Position numbers and translations under genes: made by a program. A model generated the notes under the pieces. That model ran no database searches. It saw nothing but the letters and a program-made list of their open reading frames with translations, and was not told the DNA's origin. A DNA stretch of 64,000 nt from Cyclina sinensis (taxonomy: Eukaryota > Mollusca > Bivalvia > Venerida > Veneridae): positions 46,316,352-46,380,351 of the forward strand of contig JAAONU010000011.1 of the NCBI GenBank assembly GCA_012932295.1. Reading direction: 5' to 3'. Below are positions 11,712 to 25,900 of this stretch, piece by piece; position 1 is the stretch's first letter, and each line of letters starts with the position of its first letter.

Positions 11712-13100
11712 CAAAAACAAATCAAATATCTATATCTACATCTTTTAGAAGCAACATCTCAAATATAATGAGCCGAGTTGAAAAATCTATTCCAAGCTTA
11801 AAATGAATTACCTTTTTTTTCACTACTGTACAGTCTGTAGGTTTGTTACTCCAAGAATAAATACTTGATACTACTCAGGAGTTCTAAAGATGTCTAGTAC
11901 TCCTAGATAAAGAGAATTGATGTCTTTTGTAATGAGCAGTTGAAACTGGCAAATAATACTAAATAATGTTAAGTACTTAAATGAACTATTTCAAACTTCA
12001 CAAATTTTGCTTAGATTTTAGGAATCCCAATAAACTGTCCTTTTGGAAATTCTTACTCAATACCTTACAGTATGAATAACATATTTTCTTCAAAATCATG
12101 TAAAATGTGAATGAGACTGAATGAATTGTTACCTACTGTCATGATGTCAGACAACATATGTCTAAGTATCCACCCAAAATAAGCTTATATTAATCGAAGG
12201 AGAGTTTTATTTATCCTACGAAACACAAAATATTTTCAAAATATTCAAAAACATTTCAGCATGCTATAAAAGTTTACAGGCTCAACATAAACCCGCTGTG
12301 TGTACATGTAAACCATAAACACACATCATAAGCTGCAGTCTGATTGGCTGGGATAGAAATAACAATACTGGAAATCCAGATTATTGAGAAAATAGAATTG
12401 AATGGTCTCCTTAAGATCTAACTGTAATACTGTGTGTACTTCAGCCAGATGGATCTTGGTCTATGCTGAATGTAATCTTTGATCCAAACTTCCTTTTAAA
12501 TATATAATTGTAAAATTTCAATAATAAACAATAGCAGACCTTATTGAGGCATTACAGTCCATATCAAGAACAGTTTGGTCTCCATTGTACTTTCATAATA
12601 ATGAACTTTGTCTTGAAAAATCTATTTTGATCCTTTATTTTATATTTTGATAAAATGTTTATCTGACATCTGTATAATTCTAAAAAACACTAGGACAACA
12701 ACTTTCACATGTATATTCTATTTTATTATCACTATTAACTTTTAGCCTTAGATTATTTTGTGCAAGGCTGCAAAATCCTGGGATTTCTTTAATTTTAAAG
12801 ATTTACAAATGTTCTTGCATAAGTTACAAATTACAATTTTCATGGAAGTTAGTTTTCAGGAAAATCACTGAGTCAAGGAAATGAAAGTAAAGTGTATCAT
12901 CATCTTTATATTGCAGCATTGCGCATTCCTTGAAAGGATAACAGAAGAGGTGAAACATTAACTCATTTATGTCATAAAGTAAAAGCAATCTTTGACCAAT
13001 GCAAACAAGTGTGATAAAATGTAAAGCTATCAATGACATTTTTGTAAATGTAATATACAAAAGGCGTTTGAAGTGGGATCATTTGTGGTTCGAGCTTTTT
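11712..13100. other. Divergent intergenic region between CPSF2 and the START gene
   Basis: About 2.3 kb separate the two start codons, pointing in opposite directions. The CPSF2 acceptor ends at 11709, so its transcription start lies further right. I see no TATA box or CpG-rich island that would place either promoter; the sequence is AT-rich and otherwise unremarkable. Confidence 0.5.
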
Positions 13101-13104
13101 ATGG

Positions 13105-13665
13105 ATCAACACCGGTTGACAGACGTTTCACCCCCAAGACTTTTCGGCTAATTGGGATGGAATTACAGGCAACTGAAAGAACATCCTGGCCAATTTTTAA
13201 GTGCTAACAGAATTTTAAACACATCGGGTTTTTAGTATTTGAAATTTAAGCGCATCGGTACCGATGCGCTAAAAGCGCTAAGGGAAATCCCTGTACTCCC
13301 TTTTAATCAGCATCTCATCCTGAAATGTGTGAGGATTTTGTATATTCCCAATCACTGGCAATATACAATAAACAATCCAAACAATGCATGCTTCTTAAAG
13401 GTGTGAACTGTAAAAAGGTGTCAATAATGTGATTAATTCAGTCATTCAAAAGCGATTATCTCTTACAAATATGAAAATAAATCTCAACTTTAAAAATACA
13501 AAAGAAAATATAAATAAAATTCACCATCTGAGTAATTTTTATATTTTGGGGGGTGTAATATCTTGTACAATAAAATATTGGGAGGGAAAAGTCTTGGGAA
13601 AAGTCTTGGGGGTGAATTGTCTTTGTGAGGAAAAGTCTTTGGGGTGAAACGTCTGGAAACCATCG
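13105..13665. mobile_element. TIR element upstream of the START gene
   Basis: The left end GACGTTTCACCCCCAAGACT (near 13112) is inverted at the right end (AAAAGTCTTTGGGGTGAAAC, near 13632), over about 23 bp. AAAGTCTTGGG repeats occur just inside the right end. It has no coding capacity and ends about 300 bp before the START gene's ATG, so it may contribute to that promoter region. Confidence 0.65.
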
Positions 13666-13961
13666 ACACCATACATTTAGCAGTAAGATAATAATAAATA
13701 TTAACGTTATGAGCTGCAGGAATCAAGAAATAAATTACCAGTTATAAGCAAATTTCAGTGAAATCGTTTTTGGTCATGGAGGCAGCCATTATATTAAACG
13801 TCCATTGTATCGTGATTTAAATCTTCTTTTCAATAAGCGCTTGTAAATAATGATGAAAAGGTCACATGACTTCAAAATGGTGGACGAAGTACATTTCTGG
13901 AAAAACGGACCAAAAACAAATTCTTCTTATTTATAGTTAGTAAAGAAAGAAAAATAAAAAA

Positions 13962-16900
13962 ATGTATATTCTGTACCTTTCCATTGTCGCAGGTATCGTG
14001 TGTATAGCAGTTTTAGTCTTCTTGAAGTATTTTTCTATCAGCAAAATGAGGATTGATGATAGAGATCAAAAGGTAATAGTTTACAGTATAGTCTTTAGAG
14101 AATTTTTCAAATTAAACCATTTTACAGTGTCTGTTTTCACATAAATTTACATGTTTCATAATTGGCTGTGTAGGCAAAGAAGAAAAATGTGAAATTACGA
14201 TTTTATAGGTTACTAAATATTTAAATGAGTTTCTCATTAGGTCATCTCGACCCAAGTTCTCCCTTTATATATTTTGATTCTAAATTGGTAATTCTGTATA
14301 ATTTTGTAGCAAACTGGCTTTTATTATTAAAATTTGTCACTGACAGACATGGAAACCATGTTCTAAGTGGTAAATTTCAGCTGTTATGATTGTCTGATTT
14401 AATTTTGTTTTTTACAATGGCTAGACTTTTTCAAAATTATAGAAAGAAACAAAAACACAAGACAGCTGCTGATAATAGATGTATTATTTTAGTTTTTTCT
14501 TTTTCAGGGTTTAATAGTTATCAAATTTAATTCATATAATTTTAGTTAGGAAGAAAGATCAGATTTATTGAATTTAAGTGTAACAGATTGAAAGGAATCC
14601 CGTCAGAGGCGAGATTCTCTCAAGATCTTCACATTCCTCTATGCTGCGCGAATACTGGTATGGAACACAGGAAGCAGTCATCGAGCGTGATGAATCTAAG
14701 TTGAAGGAACTTGTATGGCAGTTAATGTAAAATAAATAAGTCTAAACTAAAGGAATTCCTTAACAACCAGAGTGAATTAAACACTTAATGTTTGAAAGAA
14801 AAGGATTGTCTTATTTTTAATCAAAGCCTAGCTGCTTTGTATATTGACCTGAGCAGCCAGTAACAAGCTGACCAATATTTATCTATTTGAGTTTATTAAT
14901 CGTCTGTACCGGTTACCCATATTACTGACATCCCCTGCAGAGATTTAGTTTTATATCATTAAAATATATAAATTATTTTATATTGTGAGGAATAGTGCAA
15001 GATACAAATGGTATCCAATTCTTGAAACATCCCTGGTCTTTTTCCATGCTCAGTGTATAGCACTTGGATACATGGGACCACGGTTTAGCATCTTATCCGA
15101 AATATAATTAGTATAGTTAGTGAAGGAGTGGGTGAATCTTACTCATAACCACTCAGGGGTTACCAGTCCAACATGTTACCACTGGACCCCTGATCTGTTC
15201 CTCTGACAAATGTGATGACCTACTGGCTGTTTATACCTGTTTTGAGCTTTTGAAAATCATGCAACTGATCATGACTAATGAAAGAATTAAATTTATAAGC
15301 CAGTCATATAACTTGCATGAAAACAATTTTGAAAAGAAGCCAAAATGTGCTTTACTGTTTGCATTGAGAATTTGCTACAAATGAGTTTCATTCTAAGCTT
15401 TTTTTTGTCAGTGCTACATTGGAGGGTTCTCGGTAATGCAGAATTCTGCTTAAATTACACAGAAAATTCACCAAGGATGCACAAAAATTATGTATTGAGA
15501 GTCCCGGGACGCAGAGATTTTTTAGCCTGAATGCTATTGACATGCAATCGTAGATTCCTGTTTGACAACTAATTAATTAACTACAATTACATATTGATAA
15601 ACAGTAACTGTTGGTAACATGCATCATCAGCTTCATTTTACCATACGACCTTGATAGGCTAATTATGTTAATGTCTCAACCAATCGGAAGCATTAAAATT
15701 TCACACTGCTGCACAGTTGTTTGTTTGGAAGTTAGGTAGGGCTAACAATAGATGTGACTGGAAAGTATGTAAGATTACCAATTACCAATATTTGTTTAAT
15801 TACATATTATGTGAAAATTACATTGACACTTACACATTTCTCTGTAGACAATATATAATTTTGTTTAAAACAGTCTTCAAGGAATCAGATCGTCACTTGT
15901 TCATGGATGCCGGAAGGATGGAAGTAGTATATTGCCATATATTTAAACATTAGGAAGTAATATATTGCTATATATTTATTTCATGATTGCTCAATGATTA
16001 ACTATCATTTACCTTGTCATTAATATGAGATCATTTGACACATTCTTCTGGGCTTAATTCTTTAGACTGTTATATTCAGTATTTTGTTTTCCATTTTTAA
16101 AAGATGTTGAGAAACTTATGTGTCTTCTGTGAGTACATGAAGTTTGTTCTGGTCTTGAATAAATAAAAGTATCAGTAGTTGTATATTTTTCTTCAAGTTA
16201 TATATCTATATGTAAGTGTAAAAAATAACAGCAAAACCAACAGCAACTTTAAAGCTTTGTAAAATTGCAGTCAATTACCATTGACACTTATCTTAGTTGC
16301 TTATGCAGAATAAGAAAACTGATATGAGTTAAGTTTACAATGCCCTTGCTCGGACTGCCATTAGAATTTCAAAGCATAACATGAACTCCTACTTTTCATC
16401 AGAAGACCCACTTTTTGCCAGAGGACCTCCATTTTTTTGAGGATGGGAGTCCTGTATCCCCATTGCCAAACTCCTAGTGAGAACCCTGGTACACTAGGCT
16501 GGATTACATTCTACAGAATTTTAATGTTTATTGGAGTTTAATCAGTGTTAGATGGTAGAGCACATGACTTAGTCAAATGAGGACTCAGATCACTCTCACA
16601 AGTCACAAATATGGGGGTAAAGTTTCTTACACAATTGGTAAATATCAGAAAAAATATCAAAGTTGTAATACTTCTGAGTATGAAATGTAATTTCCTAACA
16701 GACAACAGAATAGTATGTATATTCTGTTAGCAAAGATGCTTTGATCTTTCTTTAAATACTTAAAGCATTCTTGTACTCAGTACAAGAAGAAATGAAGAAA
16801 CTCTTTTCTATGCATCTTCTGCTTCATTTGGGGCTTTGTCCCCAACACATCCACCAAGTTCAACCTCTTTGTTGAACTCAAACTCACTGTCATGCCCTCT

Positions 16901-19900
16901 AAAGACTTTACAGCTATAATTCTAGGGGTTGCAGAATACATCCCTTCATCTCAAATCACACTTCCAATAGTCTTTCAGATGAGATGTTTAACGATCCATA
17001 CATCTGTGCTATACACTGGTCAAAAATAGAAAAAAGAAACAGGAGAAATTCTACACAATTTGCTTTGTATCAGTATTTCTCTCCATTAAAATACTGTACT
17101 GCTTGCAGAACTGATTAGAGTTTCATTTATTCGCAAAGCGGTAAAAAGTGATGTTACACGTTTATTTCACTAGCATAAACTGTCACTTTACTGATCATCC
17201 AATCACAGCGAGGCAGTTTTCTCAGGTATACCTGTCAATAAAACTGTGTCTTGCAATCTACCCGCAGCCAGAAAAAATGTGCCTGGGCATCACCAAAGTT
17301 GCTGTGTGGTAATTGTCGCTGAGTTACTACCGGAAACCTTCACAGAATATTTTCTTCCTAACCGCTTTTCCATTTTGTACACAAAATGACACCATTGACA
17401 AGTAAAAGGTGGAGTTTGAAAGAAACACATTGAGCGTTGCTATAATTGATTTTTGACATGTGTACCGACGAGTCTCATTTTTAACCTAACAGTGTAAACT
17501 CTAATCAGTTTTGCAAGTGGTAGTATAAGACGTTTTCTTTAAACATTACCTTTTTAAAGAAACATCCAATATGAGAAACCCAATGTTTTCTTTGATATTG
17601 TTTCAGAAGAAGCCAAAACTGACTACGCATGAGGTTCTTACACTGCTTAGAGATTTAAAGGTATAATTCTTATCTTGAAATCGAAATGTTGTTTTGAACT
17701 GATGAAAATGCTTTTGTTATTGAAGGTAGCTGTAGCATTGTTACTTTTAATATTGCAATGTGCCATTCATGTCCCATTATGGAATAGATAAATTTGTTTA
17801 CTTTAAAATTTGTGTTGTAATGATCTATGATACATTCAAGCATAAACCTCACTTTGTCACATTTACTTATTTCAAATGCATGTAATTTAAAAATGATTTT
17901 GAGAACCTGATAGTACTTTGGCATGACCTTGTCAACTTAATATTTAACCACAAGCAGTTTCTTCATCGTTATCTTACTGAACAATGAGAAAAAGGAAACT
18001 TTTCACCATTCTTCTTCTCAACTTCAAAATTTGATTTGGATGGAGGATGTCAATGACAAAATGGCTTATAATGGTTTCAGACAGTGCAAAGGAAATTTCA
18101 AGTGCTTCAGTCTATGTTTCGAGGAAAAATCTACTCACCTCAAACTGGATTTGAACTCAGGTACCCAAGATCTTAAAGCAGATCGTAAGAAAATCTAGCT
18201 TGTAGGTAAAGGAGTAGTAGTACTGTAATTTTACCTCAACCGCATATAAATAATAGATGTATCTATAAATCGATGTTAATTTTTTTCCCCTTTTAGCCAT
18301 TTCCAATTAGTGTTCACAAGGGATGGAAACTTCATTCTTTTCGTCATAACAGTAGGGTATGGTGTCAAGAGATATCAGTGAATAGTAGAAGTTCTGGTGT
18401 TGACATTTATGCTGCCTTTACCAAAATAAGGATACCAGCTCAAGTAAGTCTGCTTAATACTATTTGTGTCTGTTTGATTTGTTTTTGCTTCAGAAACTAC
18501 CTTTATTAGTGCATGAAGCAGAACAGATATTGGAAAAGTTATCTTTTGTTAAAATGATGATTCTTCCAAAAAGTCACCATATTTTTATGTAGCTGATTAT
18601 CATAACGTTTTTCTGACCAATATAACTCTGATGAATTTTAATATTTTAGCTCTTTTTTTAAATATTTTAGCTTTTTACATTCTTGTTTCTTCATCATACC
18701 CAGGACATATATTCATATTTTATTTTATATTTTATTTTATTTATTTTCAGTTAGTACTACAAATCCTAAAAGATGTTTCCAAAACCTCCAGCTGGAAACC
18801 AGGTTGCCTAGCAACCAGTATCATATCGAAACCAGTCGAAAGTGAGATTGGAAGTAGAGCTAAAGGCATTATGGGTAATCTACCTGTTCAGCATGACATA
18901 GTAATGGAGGAAACTAGTCCAGATACCACACAAAGCTATGGAATACTGTCACTGATATCAATGGAGAACAAATCTCTACAGACAGTACAGAAGGAGACAA
19001 ACAGGTTACCAAAGAATATTCTTACAAAAGTTTCAGCAAAATAAAGATACTCACACATAAGGCACTCACAACTTTGGTAATATAGCAGTTCAAATAAACC
19101 ATTAAATTTATTAGCACTAGAGATATGGGCTATCATAATAATCAGGTGATTATGGAAATGATACTCAGCATTGCAATGTAGCCTTAAAAGTCTTTATTGT
19201 TAACAATAGTTCTGCAATTATTATCAAACTGTTGAACAAACTATTTTACAGGTGAGAGAATGATATAAAACTGATTTAAAGGTTTAAAATTAATGTTTAA
19301 TAAAGGCAGGGATAAAGTTTCCTTGACATATATCTTTTAGTAATTCAAGAGACAAAAATCATTTTTGTATATAATGTAGGTACTGGCATCGTGAAGATAA
19401 TGGTGTATGCTGGCATCTTCAGATGTGTGAGTCTCATCAAGAATGCCTCTTTTTCCTTGCTCAACCTGTAGAAGGTAAACTCAAGAATTTCAAGAATTCT
19501 CACTTCTAAAATTTAATATGATTATACAGAGGTTAGTTTTTTTTTGCTCTGATACCTTTATGAACCTTGTGAGCTTAGCTGAGCACAACATGCTCATGAT
19601 GAGCTTTTGGGAAACTTTGCAAGGATGTTCCTTGAAGAACTCTGGTTACTATGGCAACAAGAATGAATATTCGTAAAAAATGTTCTTTTCAAAAACCACA
19701 AGACCAAGAGCTCTGAAAGTTGGTAAATAGAATTATCTAGTGGACATCTATCAAACTGCAAATTGTGTTCCTGTGGTCTCTATCGACCTTGCCTGCAGGG
19801 TCACATGTTTCATATAGAAATCTTATTGGAATTTTATTTTGATTCTTTTTGTTAGAAACCATATGTCCAAGACTTCTGAAATTTGGTTTGTAGCATTTTC

Positions 19901-22900
19901 TAATGAATTTCTTCCAAGATTGTTCAGATTATGCCCCTTCAGTCCTTACTCGCTCCCCCAAGGCATCACATGCTTTACAAAGAAATAAATTATTTGTTCA
20001 ACCAAGAGGGTCAAATGTTTAGCATAGAAACTTGTAAAAGGCTAAGACTTCTGAAATCTGGTATGTTGCACTAATGAACCTCTTACATGCTTTTTCAAAT
20101 TATGCTCCTGGAGTCAAGTTCAGTCATCATGGAGTCTTTAGGTGTATATAAAAATATACTGGAAAATGTTAAAAAAACTCAGCTTTTTTTTAAACTAATG
20201 AGCCCAGAGTTCTGATATTTTGAATAAAGCATTGCCAAGCTACAAAGATTGTTCAGACTTTGCCTCAGGGATCATAACTGGCTTCGTCAAGGCGTCATAG
20301 TATAGAGATCTCCTTAGTTCTTAACTGGGGCATTTAGGATTAAATGATTTTTTTTTTTTTTGCTTTATTAAGACTTAATGGAATGTTTTGAACTTTTAAT
20401 TAATTTCAGATGTAGAGGAGTGTTTATTGACAGTGCTAGGTTATAAGGATAGAGATGGCCACTGTACCACAGCAAGTTATGTATCTGAGGCATTAAGCTC
20501 ATTGACAGAATATATACAGTACCGCAAGCTTCAGGCTACCCCGCTGATAGATATTCGTCTTCCGTCACCACGATTAGAAAAGATAACAAGGTCATATAGT
20601 TCTTCAGAAGATTTAACCAGTCCTGGTCATAGAATGTTTTTAAGGTTTCGATCTCTGGTTGAAAAACCTGCATTTGGTGCTGAAAAATTTTACTCTGCCA
20701 AACAGCAGCTACTTCGTTCCGCTTCCATTTTGAGACATAAAAGTACGACATTTACAAATGGTGTAGACCTAAACAAAAAAAGTGTTCCCGAAAATCTGAA
20801 AACAAGTTCTCTGGACAGAAGGAAGGATATGCCTAAACTTGAGATAATCAAAGACATAAATACAAACAACAATAAAGATGAGCAGAAAAGTGAGGACGTG
20901 GCTACCAGTCAAACTGAAGCTAATGAAAGTCATGCCGAGATGGAAGAGAGAAAAAATGAACTAAACAGCAGTACTAGTGAATCTGCAACTTGTCAAGATG
21001 CTGAGGGTCACTCAGAGTCAAGTGGGGCAGAGTCAGGGGGCTTCGATGTAAATAAAGAAAAGGATATAGACAGAACCCTTGATGCAGATATAGATGCTGA
21101 GGAGGAGTTTGAAAAATCAACGGAAAATCTGCTGAAATCATCAAATTCAAAAGGTAGATGGTGTAGTTATCTCCTGTTTATTGTTATGGTCTAGTGCACA
21201 CCTTCCAATAATTGTTTAGATACAACCTCTGACAACTGCATCAGGGAATCAATTCTTCGGCTCAGTGGTTAGAGTGTTGGCGTGTCATGCTGGAGATCAA
21301 GGTTCAAATCCCGCTCTGGGTTGTGTATTCTAAGATGCATTGCATATTTCTGTTAGGGACTTTCATTTTCATAAGATGGGGGCTCCTCCGGGAAGACCTT
21401 TCTTGGTCTAAGTTGTAAAAATCAAATAAAATAACAAATCTTTCAAGATTTCTGTCTGATCCACTGATCTAAAAATACACAATACCATTGGTCGAGAAAT
21501 GATGACTTTCTCAAGAGGGGATGTTACGGTCTAATGCACACTTTCCAATAATTGTATAAATACAACCTCTGACAACTGCGCAGGGAATCAATTCTTTGGC
21601 TCAGTGGTTAGAGCATTGGCATATCACGCAGGAGATCGGAGTTTGAATCCCGCTCTGGGTTGTGTATTCTAATATGCATTACATATTGCTGTTATGGACT
21701 TTCATGTTCGTAAGATTATATGAAGACAATGATGTAAATCGGTAACCATCTCGAATCTGGTAACCATCTTGAATCTGTATATATCAGGTTTAAACTTTAC
21801 TTATAATATGATACTGCAAAAAGGACAGGTTTACATAAAAATTGCACTTTTATTTTTTACACTTTAGCAACTACTTTACTACCCTACCCCATGGCTGTGT
21901 GGTCAGTGATTGTAAATAATGTAAAAGTGTAGGAAACTGGACGTTTATTATTATGTCAACCCTTTCAAAAAGGCCATTTTTCTGGATGTATTGTTCACTT
22001 TTTTAAGAACACATTTACTGTACCACTTCTTTATGAATTTACATATTTCTGTTTTAGAGGACATTCAGCATATTGTTCTAGCCAATCAGACTGCAGCAGA
22101 ACTTCTGGCAGTTGTAAGTTTAGTTGCACTTACTTGCTGTAGATCAATTAAAACAAATTACACTTACACTCAAATAGGCTCCGATTAGCAAGAAAAAAAA
22201 ATTCCCAAACTTCACATTTGGTATCCAGTCTAGTTTCGTGGGCTTCCTTATTTCAAGCATGAATATTTTATCAGTTGTTTGTAAATAGACTTCTTTTTCA
22301 CTCAGTCACATACTGTTCACTAGAAAAAACCTATGATTGATATGATTGTAACATGAAGTTAAATGGTAGTTTCTCATTCTGTAGGCTCTACAAGCATCAA
22401 ACATAGACCTGAGCAGATCTGTACAAGACCAGGTGATCAACTCAGGGGGATGGATGTAAGTGGTGTAAACATTCTGATTTCACTTTTTGTTTCTATTTTC
22501 TTTTGTTATTTTTGTTATGCCCCAGATGGAATAATTGCACTTCAAGTCAGTCCATGTATCTTTTCATTTGTATACAATTTGTGTCCATTCAGTAACTTTA
22601 CCATTATAGAATATAATATATAGAATAAACTGTAATATAAAATTACTGCCTGCTCATATGTTCCTATGCACTTTGTAACTATGTGATATTTCAAAGGATT
22701 TTAAAATAACTTGACACAAATATTCACCAGGTAGATTCATCTAACCTTTGTTCAGACTCATTTATTTTACATCGATTGCCATACAAGTTCTTACAACTTA
22801 GATTCATCATGCTCGATGATTGCTTCCTGGGTTCCATACCAGTAATCGCGAAGCATGGAGGAATGTGAAGATCGTGAGAGAAACTAGCCTCTGACGGGAT

Positions 22901-25900
22901 TCGAACCCGCAACCTTCAGATCCAGAGCCCTGCACTCTACCCCTGGGCCACGGTGCCTCCTAACCTTTGTTGTCTCTGTATGTCTTGAAACAACTCTGCA
23001 CATTTCTTCTTCAGATACATGTGGGGGCCATGTGTTGCAAACTGTCTGTCCTTATGTAACTAAATAAGAATACTGCCTACATAAATGTTCCTGTTTGCCC
23101 TTTAACTCATTGGTTCATGAGAGAAATTTGAAATAAATAGGTGAAATTAAATACATGTAAGTGTTGTCATAGAATGTTGGTCCATTTGTCTGTTTTCTGT
23201 ACTGCCAAATGATAATTTGAATCACTGCTGCCCTGTATTTTTGTGTCAGCTCGGTATGTCATTAGCATAGTACAAGTCTTCACCAGGTTGAGTCAGTATG
23301 TGGTAAACTATCTTTCTGTCCCTTTCTGTACCACCAAATTTTCAGAATACTACTGTATTCCTGTTAGTTTGTGATTGCTCTGTTAGTCATTGGTACATTA
23401 CATGCAACTTTGCGCAGTGATTACCACATAGAGTTACTATGTCGTAAATTGTAATTCCAGTCATGTCAGTTAAAAAGCACTTCTTCAAGCCAAACACTTT
23501 CTGCAAGTATCTGTAGGGGGCATTTATGACATACAATGACAGCTCTGATCGGTGTTGTTTTTTGTTTAATTTTCTGTGTGTTTGTTGGGGGACGGGAGAG
23601 AGAGTTACAACAATAGCTAACATCCTGACCATGTTTTAAACTTTTCAGTCCATAAGCTTGCTATTTCTATCTTCAGACATATCTGTAGACAGTATCAAAG
23701 TGGCCACATATCTTTAGACAGTATCAGAGTGGCCACATATCTGTAGACAGTATCAAAGTGGCCACATATCTGTAGACAGTATCAAAGTGGCCACATATCT
23801 GTAGACAGTATCAAATTGGCCACAAATCTGTAGACAGTATCAAAGTGACCACATATCTGTAGACAGTATCAAAGTGGCCACATATCTGTAGACAGTATTA
23901 AAATTGCCACATGTCTGCTATAATTTCCTGTTTATAAACTTATTATTTATTAAATTTAATATCTACAAGCTGTTATTTTGCTTGCTGACACTATTTCATC
24001 AAGAAATAATTTTAGCAAGTAAACTAGGTCTTGGGGCTTTTTTTTTTTTTTTTTTTTTTTTGGGGGGGGGGGGGGGGGTTTGGGGGGCTAACCCCTTTTT
24101 TGCAGTGTGAATATCATAGGTAGATATTTGGATAGTATATCAATATTCTTCATAAACATATATATTTTGTTCATATTTTCTAGGTTTTGTGGCCTTGAAA
24201 ATGATGTTGTTGTGTTGAAGAAAATCTCACTAAAAGAAAACCTCCATTGGTATGATAACATTAAGTTTCAGCTCTGTTAGACTTGAATTAGAATCATTAC
24301 AGCAGTGTGTTATTATTTCATTTTATCTGATTTTTTGTTTTTCTATAAAAGATTGTTCAAAAGAAAGTATGGGTAATTCTGATGGTAATTTGGTAAAAAA
24401 AAGAAAATTTCATTGAAGCGTTGTTGTATTTTAAAGCTTTTGTTTCGCTATGTTTGTTTATGTAATCATGTATGCTTCTTTCACAATGTTACATGTTATA
24501 TCTGCAGTTATCTTGGAAAAGGAGTTATTCAGGCAGATCCAAGGGCAGTTTGGAATGCGATCAAAAATCCACGCACAAAGTTCACATATGATGACAGTCT
24601 TAAGGTAAATGATAGTATTCCATTGTAGCTTTTAATTCTGTATTTTATTTTAATGATTTATTACAAAATGGTAAGTTCCAGTCAGGGTTCTTTTAAATTG
24701 TGTGTTTTAATTAAATTGTTTAATTATAGATACCAGTCAAATAGTTAAATTCTATATTTTAATAAAATAATTTGATTGTAAATTGCCAATATCTGATCGT
24801 GTAGCTTTTGATTCTGCATTTTCTTTGAAGGCCCAGTTTCTTTTACAAAGATAATTATACTTAAGTAACATGATTAAGATATGAGGGATGTTCCATAAAT
24901 TCACAGAATGCTCTTTTCAAAATTTTATTTTTCAATCAAATTAAATGAAAAGAAATTCATTAGTAGTTTGACATATATCCTATGATATTTTAAAAAGGGC
25001 TTTTATTTTCTCAACTCATCGAAGTTTTAGTGGTATCTAAATTCCAAATGAAACTGGATCTTAAAATTATGTAATTATAAATTGCCAATTTTTAGTCAGT
25101 TTGGCTTTGAATTTGATAAATTGATGTGCTTTGTATTGCAGAAAGTTGACATTCTGGAGAAAGTATCAGATTCTATTAAAATTGGTAAGAGTTCATTTAT
25201 AATCACATCAAATTAACCTGTAACCTTTGACTAACTGAGTATGAGTGGTTCGGACTCTTATCAAATCTTCATTGTTTTGTAAGAAAGTTGTTAATGTCTT
25301 ATTGAAGTGTTGAAGAAATTCATCACTAACTTTGTATAAAAGAATGCTAGGAAATTCCTCATTTATCCCCCCGCCAAAGGTGAAGGGGATATTAGAAATG
25401 GCCTCCGTCCGTGCGTTCATCCGAATTTCGTCCAGAGCATAACTCCAAAAATACGTAAGCGATTTTCTTCAAACTTCATACACTGACAGAGCACATTAGG
25501 AGAAAGTGCAGTGTGTAAGGATAATAACTCTACCTTGCCTACTTTTAGAGTTATTCCCCTTTATCAGATTTACTTGAAAAACTTTGTCTGAAGCATAACT
25601 TCAAAAGTACTTAAGCGATTTTCTTCAATCTTCATACACTGACAGAGCACATTGGTAGAAAGTGCAGTGTGCAAGAACAATAACTCTACCTTGCCTACTG
25701 TTAGAGTTATTCCCATTAATCAGATTTACTTGAAAACATAATTCCAGAGCATAACTCCAGAAGTTCTTGCAGGATTTTCTTCAAACTTAATACACTGACA
25801 TAGCACATTGGTAGGAAGTGCATTGTGCAAGAACAATAACTGTATCTTGCCTATTTGTTTTAGGGATTTTCCTCAAACTGCATACGTGCATTATTACATT

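Noticed and set aside
18631..18750. Upstream part of the open frame around START exon 4
   Set aside because: It is T-rich intron ending in a polypyrimidine tract and ttttcag; the exon starts at 18751.
22888..22959. Possible tRNA gene on the minus strand
   Set aside because: It is the head of a SINE with a 12-bp target duplication; the anticodon stem is not well formed.
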